The notes under the pieces are model-generated. The model saw nothing but the letters and a program-made list of their open reading frames with translations, was not told the DNA's origin and ran no database searches. DNA of 13,029 bases from an uncultured Cellvibrio sp. GTDB taxonomy: Bacteria; Pseudomonadota; Gammaproteobacteria; Pseudomonadales; Cellvibrionaceae. Location: NCBI GenBank assembly GCA_946886255.1, contig CAMPIG010000086.1, positions 1-13,029 of the forward strand, read 5' to 3'. Positions 5,736 through 13,029 of this stretch are shown piece by piece. Each line of letters begins with the position of its first letter. The stretch's first letter is position 1. Made by a program: the position numbers and the translations under genes.

Positions 5736-8672
5736 ATGAAAACTTTTAATCCAAAACCACTGGGTGCCATCATCGCCGCACTGACTTTTGGGGCAGCGGT
5801 AGCGACAGTGAATGCACAACAAGATGATGCTCCAGCCAATGTACAAATAGAGGAGCTCGTAGTAACCGGCTTTGCCAGATCATTGGCTAATTCCATCGAC
5901 GCAAAGCGCAACGCTGACACTGTAATTCAATCAATCTCTGCAGCGGATATCGGCGGCCTTCCCGATGTATCCATCGCGGATGCGTTAGGACGTGTGCCCG
6001 GTATCACGGTAACGCGTTCTGGCGGTCAGGCTGGAACAATCCAGGTGCGCGGGATGGGTGAAGGCTTTGTCTTTTCCACATTAAATGGTCGTGAGCAAGT
6101 TTCACCAAACGGCACCCGTGCAATGGAGTTCAGCCAGTTTCCATCCGAGCTGATCAATTCTGTGGCAGTGTATATGTCACCCAAGGCGTCGCTGATCGAA
6201 GGCGGCGTTGCTGGTACCGTGGAGCTGAAAACAGCTAACCCCCTGGATATGACCGATGATCAAAAATTCCAGGTTAGTGTGCGCGGTAGCTACAATGATC
6301 AAGCTGGTGAGATATACGATGCTGAAGAAATCGGAAAGCGCTTTTCCCTCTCGTATCAGAAGAAATTACTGGATGATACGCTTGGCATTAGCCTTGGTTA
6401 CGCCAAATTAATTCAGCCTCGTGCAGCAGCACAGTTTGAGCATTACAATTATGCGGACGCACAGGTAAACGGTGTGGATGCACGATTGAGCGATGGCTTT
6501 CAAATGATGCAGGATGGCGGCGAAGAAACCCGCGATGGTTATATGGCGGCGATCCAGTTTGAGCCAAGTGAAAATTTATCAGTTCAATCTGACGTGTTTT
6601 ATTCGGAGTTTGAATCGAATTCCTTCGGGCGCGGTTTTCGTATTCAACCTTTGTCGGGTGCCACTATTTCCAACCCTATTTTCTGGGGTGAAAATAACAA
6701 TGTCGTAGGCGGAGAGTTTGCGCTTCCTCAGGGTAGTGGTACATCGTTGAATATCCAGGTAGCTAACGACGATACATCGCAAACCTATGACATTCTTTCA
6801 GGTGGACTAAATATCGAGTGGCGCCAGGATGCCTGGACATTTTCGACCGATATTTCTCACTCGGAAGCATCCGGTTATCAGGCTACAGGCCTGACGCGTT
6901 CACACCTCTACAAACCTACGGATGATCTTGCGGCTAACCCCAGTGGTTGGGAGCGCGAAGATGATCAACAAGTTCGCTATCTGCTAGACGGTATCAATAT
7001 TCCTAACGTTGCAATGAGTGCCGATTACACCGATATCGGCACTTTACGCATGACCAGCTATGAACTCTATCCACGTATTAATGAAGACCAGATTGACGCG
7101 ATCCGGTTTGATGTAGCTTACGATATGGATTTGCTGTTTATCAGGTCGGTGGAGGGTGGGGTTCGCTACGCCGAACGTAATCACCAGGAACGCCGGCAGG
7201 TATTTGTTTACGGCGATGGTGCAGCGGGAATGATTACCACGGATTACTCCCTGCCGATTACTGCGGATACATCAAGCATAGTGAATTGGGAAGGCGATTT
7301 TTCTCATTTTCCTTCATTTCTCGCAATTGATGGAAAGGCCATCATGCAACAGGCATTAGCCGATGGTCTGGTGTTAATGAGTCCGTGGAATTTCAGTGGC
7401 AATGTGGATGACCCCATCGGCACCTTCAATCCGGATGCTTATAATAATTTTGATAATCTTCGTTCCCGTTCCATTGAGCCTGCTGCGCGTTGGTCAGAAG
7501 GTCGTGCCTGGTCTATGCGCGAGCGTGCGGATATTGACGAGAATGTGCTCTCTTATTACCTGCAGGCGAATATCGAAACCACGCTGTTCGGTTTGGATGT
7601 CACGGGGAATATTGGCGTGCGTCGGGTTGAAACGGACCAGTCAAATATTTCTTTGGTGAACGTTGGTGGAGATGAATCCAAAGGTGCCGTTACTATTTGC
7701 GATGAGGTGGGCGATTGTCGCAGTGACCTGGCATATCAACGTGTGGGGGTTAAGTATGGCAATACCTTGCCCTCGTTGAATTTAAACTTTCAGTTAACCG
7801 ATTCCGATCAATTGCGTTTTGCAGTCGCACGCGTGCTGTCACGTCCGCCTATTAATAAATTAGCAACGTTTTCGGAGGGCAGTGTTGATACCACCAATCC
7901 CGAAGGTCCAACATACAACTATGGCAGTGCAACTTCACCGTTTTTGACACCGTTTATTGCGGATCAAGTTGATCTGTCATATGAGCACTACATGGATGAA
8001 ACCAATGGTGCATTTGTTGTGGCTTTATATCATCGGGAAATAAAATCGTTTATCCAGGATACTTCCATCGAGGATTTCGATTTCGCGGCAAATGGTTTTG
8101 ATATTCCCGAAACGGCGATTGTTGTTCGCGGTGGTTTAGAGGTTGAAGAACCCGTCAGAAATGGCACTTATACCTTCGCAGTCAATAACGAAGAGGGTGG
8201 TTACATTCGGGGTTTGGAAGTAGCCTATACACAAACCTTTACATTCCTGCCGGAGTTGTGGTCGGGGCTTGGTGTGAGCGGGAGTGTTTCATTGACAGAC
8301 AGTGAAATCAGCGTGATCAATTCATTGAGTCCATCTAGTGAAACATTACCTTTTCCAGGATTGGTAGAAAAATCCGGCAACCTTACCTTGTTCTATAGCT
8401 ATGAAAATTTCGAAACACGATTGTCCGCAACCTATCAAGATACATTTGTTGGTGAAGCGCGTAACGTGGAGATTGATCGTGTAATCTATGCGCCAGAGTT
8501 GGTTATGGATTATCAGGCATCCTATAAATTCGACAGTGGTATTGATTTGGTTTTCTCAGTGAGTAACCTCACGAATGAGCCAAACAGAAGCTATATGTTA
8601 GATGAAGAACTGACGCGTAAATTGCAATGGTTTGGCCGCACTTTTTATGTGGGAGCCAATTACTCCTTTTAG
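5736..8672 (+). CDS. TonB-dependent outer-membrane receptor, probable maltodextrin transporter (copy 1)
   Basis: Imports large ligands across the outer membrane using proton-motive energy delivered by TonB-ExbB-ExbD; given the upstream pullulanase the ligand is probably maltodextrin. The 978 residues begin with a signal peptide ending in VNA before Gln28. A TonB box (EELVVTGF, 39-46) follows, then the plug domain (about 50-190, with IGGLPDVSIADALGRVPGI and IQVRGMG) and a long beta-barrel ending in Phe (YVGANYSF), the usual signal for BAM assembly. The plug style is that of the proteobacterial TonB-Xanth-Caul receptors, which include the Caulobacter maltose receptor MalA. There is no evident promoter in the 81-bp gap, so cotranscription with the pullulanase is likely. 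A weak GAG lies 9 nt before the start. The substrate is inferred from context only. Confidence 0.92.
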   Translation: MKTFNPKPLGAIIAALTFGAAVATVNAQQDDAPANVQIEELVVTGFARSLANSIDAKRNADTVIQSISAADIGGLPDVSIADALGRVPGITVTRSGGQAGTIQVRGMGEGFVFSTLNGREQVSPNGTRAMEFSQFPSELINSVAVYMSPKASLIEGGVAGTVELKTANPLDMTDDQKFQVSVRGSYNDQAGEIYDAEEIGKRFSLSYQKKLLDDTLGISLGYAKLIQPRAAAQFEHYNYADAQVNGVDARLSDGFQMMQDGGEETRDGYMAAIQFEPSENLSVQSDVFYSEFESNSFGRGFRIQPLSGATISNPIFWGENNNVVGGEFALPQGSGTSLNIQVANDDTSQTYDILSGGLNIEWRQDAWTFSTDISHSEASGYQATGLTRSHLYKPTDDLAANPSGWEREDDQQVRYLLDGINIPNVAMSADYTDIGTLRMTSYELYPRINEDQIDAIRFDVAYDMDLLFIRSVEGGVRYAERNHQERRQVFVYGDGAAGMITTDYSLPITADTSSIVNWEGDFSHFPSFLAIDGKAIMQQALADGLVLMSPWNFSGNVDDPIGTFNPDAYNNFDNLRSRSIEPAARWSEGRAWSMRERADIDENVLSYYLQANIETTLFGLDVTGNIGVRRVETDQSNISLVNVGGDESKGAVTICDEVGDCRSDLAYQRVGVKYGNTLPSLNLNFQLTDSDQLRFAVARVLSRPPINKLATFSEGSVDTTNPEGPTYNYGSATSPFLTPFIADQVDLSYEHYMDETNGAFVVALYHREIKSFIQDTSIEDFDFAANGFDIPETAIVVRGGLEVEEPVRNGTYTFAVNNEEGGYIRGLEVAYTQTFTFLPELWSGLGVSGSVSLTDSEISVINSLSPSSETLPFPGLVEKSGNLTLFYSYENFETRLSATYQDTFVGEARNVEIDRVIYAPELVMDYQASYKFDSGIDLVFSVSNLTNEPNRSYMLDEELTRKLQWFGRTFYVGANYSF

Positions 8673-8680
8673 TCCCCTCC

Positions 8681-8701
8681 GCCCCTCGGTACTCGAGGGG
8701 C
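8681..8701 (+). terminator. Possible terminator after receptor 1
   Basis: GCCCCTCG pairs with CGAGGGGC (8 bp) around a 5-nt loop, 8 bp beyond the receptor stop codon. Only ATTT follows, so the U-tract is poor; it may terminate weakly or act as a 3'-end stabilising hairpin. The next gene has its own promoter, which fits an operon end here. Confidence 0.5.
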
Positions 8702-8781
8702 ATTTACCCTCTCCGTCGTTATAGATAGCCTTTCAATCTGTCAAATCAGAATTTTAATCCTTTATCGTCTGGCGAAATGAT

Positions 8782-8791
8782 GGTGTACACC
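8782..8791. promoter_or_regulatory. Unassigned 10-bp palindrome GGTGTACACC
   Basis: A perfect palindrome lying 27 bp upstream of the first operator of the second module. It has no counterpart at the matching place before the pullulanase. It could be a binding site for another regulator, but a chance occurrence is quite possible. Confidence 0.25.
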
Positions 8792-8818
8792 TATGCTTTA
8801 CACATCGGTTATCCCAAT

Positions 8819-8830
8819 GCATACGTATGC
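8819..8830. promoter_or_regulatory. LacI-family-type operator, upstream site of receptor 2 promoter
   Basis: GCATACGTATGC, identical to 1284-1295. It forms the upstream half of an operator pair spaced 20 bp centre to centre. Confidence 0.75.
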
Positions 8831-8837
8831 GAACCGT

Positions 8838-8851
8838 TGAATACGTATGCA
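8838..8851. promoter_or_regulatory. LacI-family-type operator, downstream site of receptor 2 promoter
   Basis: TGAATACGTATGCA, identical to 1303-1316 including its single mismatched pair. It ends 5 bp before the predicted -35 box, as at the pullulanase promoter. Confidence 0.75.
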
Positions 8852-8856
8852 CGCTA

Positions 8857-8885
8857 TTGTGGGCATTAGCGCCACGACTTACTAT
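8857..8885 (+). promoter_or_regulatory. Probable sigma-70 promoter of receptor 2
   Basis: TTGTGG (8857-8862), a 17-bp spacer and TACTAT (8880-8885), in gapless register with 1322-1350. The start of transcription would be near 8892, giving a leader of about 113 nt. An alternative promoter using TTTACA (8797-8802) would put the operators over its -10 region and imply repression, but that hexamer is not conserved at the pullulanase promoter. Confidence 0.6.
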
Positions 8886-9004
8886 CCTCCAGAGGACAGA
8901 ACAACTCTGTTTATGCAGCTGGCACAGGTTATACAACAGGCATAACAACTGCCGCCAACATGTGCCCATAAAAAATAATAGTAATACCTCCACGGAGAGT
9001 CATC

Positions 9005-11800
9005 ATGAAAAAGCGCACTTTCAATCACGCATTGGCATTAATGTCTACCATGGCATTGGTGTCCGGCTCTGTTAATGTCTATGCCCAGGCTGACGATGCC
9101 GCACCCATTGAAGAAGTGGTTGTGACCGGCTTCCGGGCCAGTTTGCAAAATTCTATTTCGGCCAAACAAAATGCCACATCCATTGTTGATGCGGTTTACG
9201 CAGAAGACATTGGTAAATTACCCGATACCAGTATTGCTGAGTCGCTAGCACGTTTACCCGGTTTGGGTGGTGAGCGTCGCGACGGCCGCACCAGTGGCAT
9301 TTCCGTTCGTGGTTTTAATGAAAACTACGTAGCGACGACGATGAATGGTCGTGAGATTTTAGGTATTGGTGACAACCGCGGCGTTGAATACGATTTATAC
9401 CCCTCCGAAATTATTTCGGGTGCCATGGTGTACAAAACACCTGATGCCAGTTTGGTTAACCAAGGGTTAGGCGGTACTGTTGATTTACAGACGCTTCGCC
9501 CGTTGGAGAAAGACCGCATTATCGGCATCACCGGCAGTTATGAAATGAATGAGTTGGAATCATCCAACCCGGATTATGATGATACGGGCCATCGCTTGGC
9601 GTTTACCTATTCGGATAAATTTGCTGACGATACCATCGGTGTAGCGCTTTCAATTGCGACCATGGAATCGCCCAGCCAGGAACAACAATTTCGTGCGTGG
9701 GGCTACGCAGATCTGGACAATGAGGGGCCCGGTGAAACGGTTGCGCTGGGCGGTCATGATTCCTACGTTCGTTCATCCATGATGGAGCGTGATACGTTTT
9801 CTGGCGTTGTGCAATTCGCGCCGAATGACCAGTGGACATTTACCCTGGACGCGCTGTACATCGATTTTACCGACTCCAAAGTATTTCGCGGTATGGAAGA
9901 GGGGACGGTATGGGGTGGTGGTGTAACAAACGTTCACTCAACGATTGAGGATGACCTGGTTACCAGTGGTGAGTGGAATGGTTTTCACAGCGTTATTCGC
10001 AATGATGGTGAAGTCAAAGACGGTGAGCTGACGACGTTTGGATTCAATGTTGAATATCAACTTTCTGATAGTTGGAAACTGACATTGGATGTGGCGACCG
10101 GCGAGTCATCAAAAGATTTGCTTAATGTTGAAAGCTACTCCGGTGTTGGGCGTGCAGGTACAGCTTCCCAGGGTGATCCTGCAGCGCGCTCTTATGTACT
10201 GTCCGCCAATGGTGTGCAATACGGACCTCATTCCACTATCTCTATGCCCGATTACTCCAACCCGGCAAATATTCGTTTAGCGGGACCTCAGGCCTGGGGT
10301 GGCGCCATTGCGCAGGTGGTTGGTCAAAACAACGCACAAGACGGCTTTGTTAATAATCCGTTGTTTGAGGAAGATCTGGATACTTTGCGTTTGCAGGCAG
10401 AAGGCGAAGTTGATTTCTCTATCATTAACAGCGTTGAGTTTGGTATTAATTACTCTGACCGCAGTAAATCGAAAGTTAATTATGGTTCATTCCTGATCGC
10501 ACCGGGATATTTTGCCGCTGATGGCGTTACGGTTGCGGGTGGCGATATTGCGGTGCCTGCGGATTATATTGTGGGTGCGGCTGATCTCAGCTTTTTAGGC
10601 TTGGGAAGTGTTCTGGCGTACGACGGTATCGGATTGTACAACGACGGTATTTATCGCGAAGTAGTCGCTGATCAATACGAGCCTTCACGTTTAGGTGATA
10701 CCTACGAGGTCACCGAAAAAGTTACCACGGGTTATGCCATGGCGAATTTTGAGTCGGGCATTATCTCCGGTAACCTGGGTGTACAAGTCGTTCATACCGA
10801 CCAAACTGCAACCGGCTATGACGCTTATACCGGTGAGGAAGGAACTGTTGTTGCAACACCGGTTTCAGATGGCGACAAATACACCAAAGTTCTCCCCAGC
10901 CTGAATATGAACTTTCAGGTTACCGACGACCAGGTTGTGCGTTTTGCCGCATCGAAAACTGCATCGCGAGCGCGTATGGATTCGATGAAACCGGGCGACA
11001 CAATTAACTTCAGTTTTGACGCGGCGCGCCGTGGCAGTTCAGATCCTGACTTCAGTGCATGGGATGCTTCGTCGGGTGATGCAGCGTTGAAACCGATCGA
11101 AGCGGTTCAGGTTGATCTTGCTTATGAATATTATTATGCAGAAGACGGTCTTGCGTCGGTTGCTGTATTCCACAAAGACATCCAGAACTGGCATGTTAAC
11201 AATCGGACATTGACGGATTTTTCTGATTACATCATCGCTGGTTACCACGATGCGGATATTCCTGAGCTGGTATCAACTATGGGGTATACCACAGCGATTG
11301 CTGAAGCGGGCGATGGTTATGTGACGGGTGCGGAGTTCCAGTTGAGCTTACCCTTCCATTTGTTCAGTGATGCATTGGATGGGTTAGGTTTGACCACCAG
11401 CTATACATTGCTCGATGGTGAAATCGAGGTGGATGGTGCCAAACAAGAGATTCCCGGTCTATCTGATGAGATGTACCAATTGACCGTTTATTATGAGAAA
11501 AATGGTTTCGAGTTCCGTGTGAGTGGGCGCAAGCGGGATGAATTCCTGACGGAAGAACGCGGTGTCAGTCTTTCGTTGGTGCCAATCACGGATCGCGGTG
11601 CTGAATTGTGGGATGCTCAAGTTGGTTACAATTTTAGCGAAAGTGGTATTCGCGGATTGGAAGGGCTGACAATTACCCTGCAAGCGCAAAACTTCACCGA
11701 CGAAGATACGGTGACTGCCGATGCAGACGATCCACGTCAAGTCAGCAAGTACCAACACTTCGGTGCAAACTACTTGTTAGGCTTCAACTACAAATTCTGA
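9005..11800 (+). CDS. TonB-dependent outer-membrane receptor, probable maltodextrin transporter (copy 2)
   Basis: A second receptor of 931 residues, paralogous to the one upstream. The signal peptide ends in VYA before Gln28, followed by TonB box IEEVVVTGF (35-43), a plug starting RASLQNSISAKQNA with IGKLPDTSIAESLARLPGL and ISVRGFNENY, and a barrel ending in Phe (LLGFNYKF). It shares the plug framework of receptor 1 but differs through most of the barrel and in plug loops, so the two probably prefer different oligosaccharides. Start choice is supported by GGAG at 8994-8997, 7 nt before ATG. It has its own copy of the operator/promoter module found before the pullulanase and so should respond to the same signal. 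An intrinsic terminator follows 29 bp after the stop. TonB-Xanth-Caul type; a maltose or maltodextrin ligand is inferred from shared regulation. Confidence 0.92.
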   Translation: MKKRTFNHALALMSTMALVSGSVNVYAQADDAAPIEEVVVTGFRASLQNSISAKQNATSIVDAVYAEDIGKLPDTSIAESLARLPGLGGERRDGRTSGISVRGFNENYVATTMNGREILGIGDNRGVEYDLYPSEIISGAMVYKTPDASLVNQGLGGTVDLQTLRPLEKDRIIGITGSYEMNELESSNPDYDDTGHRLAFTYSDKFADDTIGVALSIATMESPSQEQQFRAWGYADLDNEGPGETVALGGHDSYVRSSMMERDTFSGVVQFAPNDQWTFTLDALYIDFTDSKVFRGMEEGTVWGGGVTNVHSTIEDDLVTSGEWNGFHSVIRNDGEVKDGELTTFGFNVEYQLSDSWKLTLDVATGESSKDLLNVESYSGVGRAGTASQGDPAARSYVLSANGVQYGPHSTISMPDYSNPANIRLAGPQAWGGAIAQVVGQNNAQDGFVNNPLFEEDLDTLRLQAEGEVDFSIINSVEFGINYSDRSKSKVNYGSFLIAPGYFAADGVTVAGGDIAVPADYIVGAADLSFLGLGSVLAYDGIGLYNDGIYREVVADQYEPSRLGDTYEVTEKVTTGYAMANFESGIISGNLGVQVVHTDQTATGYDAYTGEEGTVVATPVSDGDKYTKVLPSLNMNFQVTDDQVVRFAASKTASRARMDSMKPGDTINFSFDAARRGSSDPDFSAWDASSGDAALKPIEAVQVDLAYEYYYAEDGLASVAVFHKDIQNWHVNNRTLTDFSDYIIAGYHDADIPELVSTMGYTTAIAEAGDGYVTGAEFQLSLPFHLFSDALDGLGLTTSYTLLDGEIEVDGAKQEIPGLSDEMYQLTVYYEKNGFEFRVSGRKRDEFLTEERGVSLSLVPITDRGAELWDAQVGYNFSESGIRGLEGLTITLQAQNFTDEDTVTADADDPRQVSKYQHFGANYLLGFNYKF

Positions 11801-11829
11801 TAGCGCTTATTGCAAGTCGGTAAAAATTG

Positions 11830-11862
11830 GCCCTGTCAGTGACAGCTGACGGGGCTTTTTTT
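11830..11862 (+). terminator. Intrinsic terminator after receptor 2
   Basis: GCCCTGTCAG pairs with CTGACGGGGC (10 bp with one T-G pair) around a 6-nt loop, followed directly by seven T. This is the best terminator in the window. Its T-run ends 10 bp before the next gene's ATG, so read-through or attenuation may govern that gene. Confidence 0.9.
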
Positions 11863-11872
11863 CAGGTTGGCC

Positions 11873-13029
11873 ATGATGAAAAATTTTATAAAAAAAGTTG
11901 TCATTGTCGGCGGCGGCACGGCGGGTTGGATAGCGGCGGCGTTGCTGGGCAAGTTAATGGGTAACGCATTAACCATTGAGCTGGTTGAGTCCGATGCAAT
12001 TGGCTCAATTGGTGTCGGTGAAGCCACCATTCCACCGATTCGTCATTTGAACGAAGCGCTGGGCATTGACGAAGCGGATTTTATGCGCGAAACCGGCGCG
12101 ACGATCAAGCTTGCTATAAAATTTGAAAGATGGCACAGACCGGGGCAGGATTATTTCCATGCATTTGGCGCCATGGGGCAGGATTTTGCTTTTTGTCCGT
12201 TTCATCATTTTTGGCTGCGGGCGCAACAGGCCAATATCCATTCGGAGCTTTGGGATTACAACCTGAATTACCAATGTATTCAGGCCAATAAATTTGCTCC
12301 GGTTTCCACCAAAGATCCAAACCTTGAAGTGCCTTATGCCTATCATTTTGACGCAAGCCGCTACGCGCTTTATTTGCGGCGCTATGCAGAACAGCGCGGT
12401 GTAAAACGTGTCGAGGGAATGGTTGAGCAAGTACAGCGCAATACAACATCGGGAGATATTGCGCAGCTGATCTTGAAAGATGGAACAGTTATCGCCGGTG
12501 ATTTATTTCTTGATTGCTCCGGATTGCGCGGTTTGTTAATTCACGAAACGCTTGGTACGGCGTTTGAAGACTGGAGCCATTGGTTGCCCTGTGACCGTGC
12601 TGTGACTGTGCCATCGGAGCCTCTGACAGCAGCTTTGGCTTATACGCGCTCTATTGCGCACCCCATGGGTTGGCAATGGCGGATTCCCTTGCAACATCGC
12701 AATGGGAATGGCCTGGTTTACAGCAGCCGCTATTGCTCAGACGACGAAGCCACTCATCAACTTTTAACGCAGCTTGATTCCACCGCCACCGACGAGCCTC
12801 GTTTGATTCGATTTACCACAGGGCGGCGTGTTGAAAACTGGCGTCACAACGTGGTGGCCATCGGTTTATCCAGCGGTTTTCTTGAGCCGTTGGAATCCAC
12901 CAGTATTCATCTCATCCAGTCCGCTATCGTGCGGTTACTTAAGCTGTTTCCGCGTCAGCGGATTGAACCGGCCGCCGTTGCAGAATACAACCGTCAGTCC
13001 GCACTTGAGCTTGAGCAGATAAGGGATTT
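11873..13029 (+). CDS. Flavin-dependent tryptophan-halogenase-like protein, 3' end missing
   Basis: Family members use FADH2, O2 and halide to form hypohalous acid, which passes to a catalytic lysine and halogenates tryptophan, indole or other aromatics. The frame is open to the window edge (385 codons seen; relatives are near 500). Visible motifs are the FAD-binding VGGGTAGW (12-19), Lys79 in TIKLAIKF, aligning with catalytic Lys79 of PrnA, the diagnostic WQWRIP (267-272), and EPLESTSI with Glu341-Ser342 matching the conserved Glu-Ser pair near the active site. ATG at 11873 or 11876 is possible; AGG at 11864-11866 fits 11873. Homologues next to TonB-dependent receptors are common in Xanthomonas, Caulobacter and related glycan users, and their natural substrate is mostly unknown. 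A flavin reductase partner is not in the window. Whether it halogenates in this setting is open. Confidence 0.9.
   Translation, partial: MMKNFIKKVVIVGGGTAGWIAAALLGKLMGNALTIELVESDAIGSIGVGEATIPPIRHLNEALGIDEADFMRETGATIKLAIKFERWHRPGQDYFHAFGAMGQDFAFCPFHHFWLRAQQANIHSELWDYNLNYQCIQANKFAPVSTKDPNLEVPYAYHFDASRYALYLRRYAEQRGVKRVEGMVEQVQRNTTSGDIAQLILKDGTVIAGDLFLDCSGLRGLLIHETLGTAFEDWSHWLPCDRAVTVPSEPLTAALAYTRSIAHPMGWQWRIPLQHRNGNGLVYSSRYCSDDEATHQLLTQLDSTATDEPRLIRFTTGRRVENWRHNVVAIGLSSGFLEPLESTSIHLIQSAIVRLLKLFPRQRIEPAAVAEYNRQSALELEQIRD

Noticed and set aside
9326..9335. CTACGTAG inside receptor 2, similar to the operator core
   Set aside because: It lies within conserved plug coding sequence and lacks the outer GC/GC or TG/CA arms of the operators.
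12005..12449. Two overlapping minus-strand open frames (141 and 111 codons) inside the halogenase gene
   Set aside because: The + strand encodes conserved halogenase motifs throughout; these are shadows.

Overview
The window reads as a starch/maltodextrin utilisation locus of a Gram-negative gammaproteobacterium. A Cellvibrionaceae-like organism (Cellvibrio, Saccharophagus, Teredinibacter and relatives) is my best guess. It rests on the large lipoprotein pullulanase, TonB-dependent receptors of the type expanded in polysaccharide degraders, a tryptophan-halogenase-like gene beside a receptor, and moderate base composition. This is inference from gene content; no database was consulted.

Layout, all genes on the + strand: (1) the 3' two thirds of a GH13 alpha-glucosidase, cut by the left window edge and ending at 1148; (2) a 483-bp intergenic region with a REP-like palindrome, T-rich DNA, a pair of LacI-type operators, a probable promoter and a leader of about 275 nt; (3) a 1340-residue outer-membrane-type lipoprotein pullulanase (1632-5654) with CBM41, CBM48, GH13 and two C-terminal repeat domains; (4) after 81 bp containing a hairpin, a TonB-dependent receptor (5736-8672), probably in the same transcript; (5) a 332-bp intergenic region with a hairpin, a 10-bp palindrome and a second copy of the same operator/promoter module; (6) a second, divergent TonB-dependent receptor (9005-11800) closed by a strong intrinsic terminator; (7) directly behind that terminator, a flavin-dependent tryptophan-halogenase-like gene (11873 onward) that runs off the right edge.

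A consistent working model is as follows. The surface-anchored pullulanase binds and debranches alpha-glucan outside the cell. The two receptors carry the resulting maltodextrins across the outer membrane. The alpha-glucosidase cleaves short oligosaccharides to glucose. A single LacI-family regulator, not encoded here, probably controls both promoters through matched pairs of TACGTA-centred operators. The operators lie upstream of the predicted -35 boxes, a layout that fits activation at least as well as simple repression.

The most noteworthy points are the near-duplicate regulatory module at two promoters, the catalytically intact halogenase-like gene beside a carbohydrate receptor and behind a terminator with almost no room for a promoter, several departures from pullulanase consensus in the catalytic motifs, and duplicated small modules at both ends of the pullulanase. 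I found no RNA genes, CRISPR arrays, insertion sequences or phage genes.
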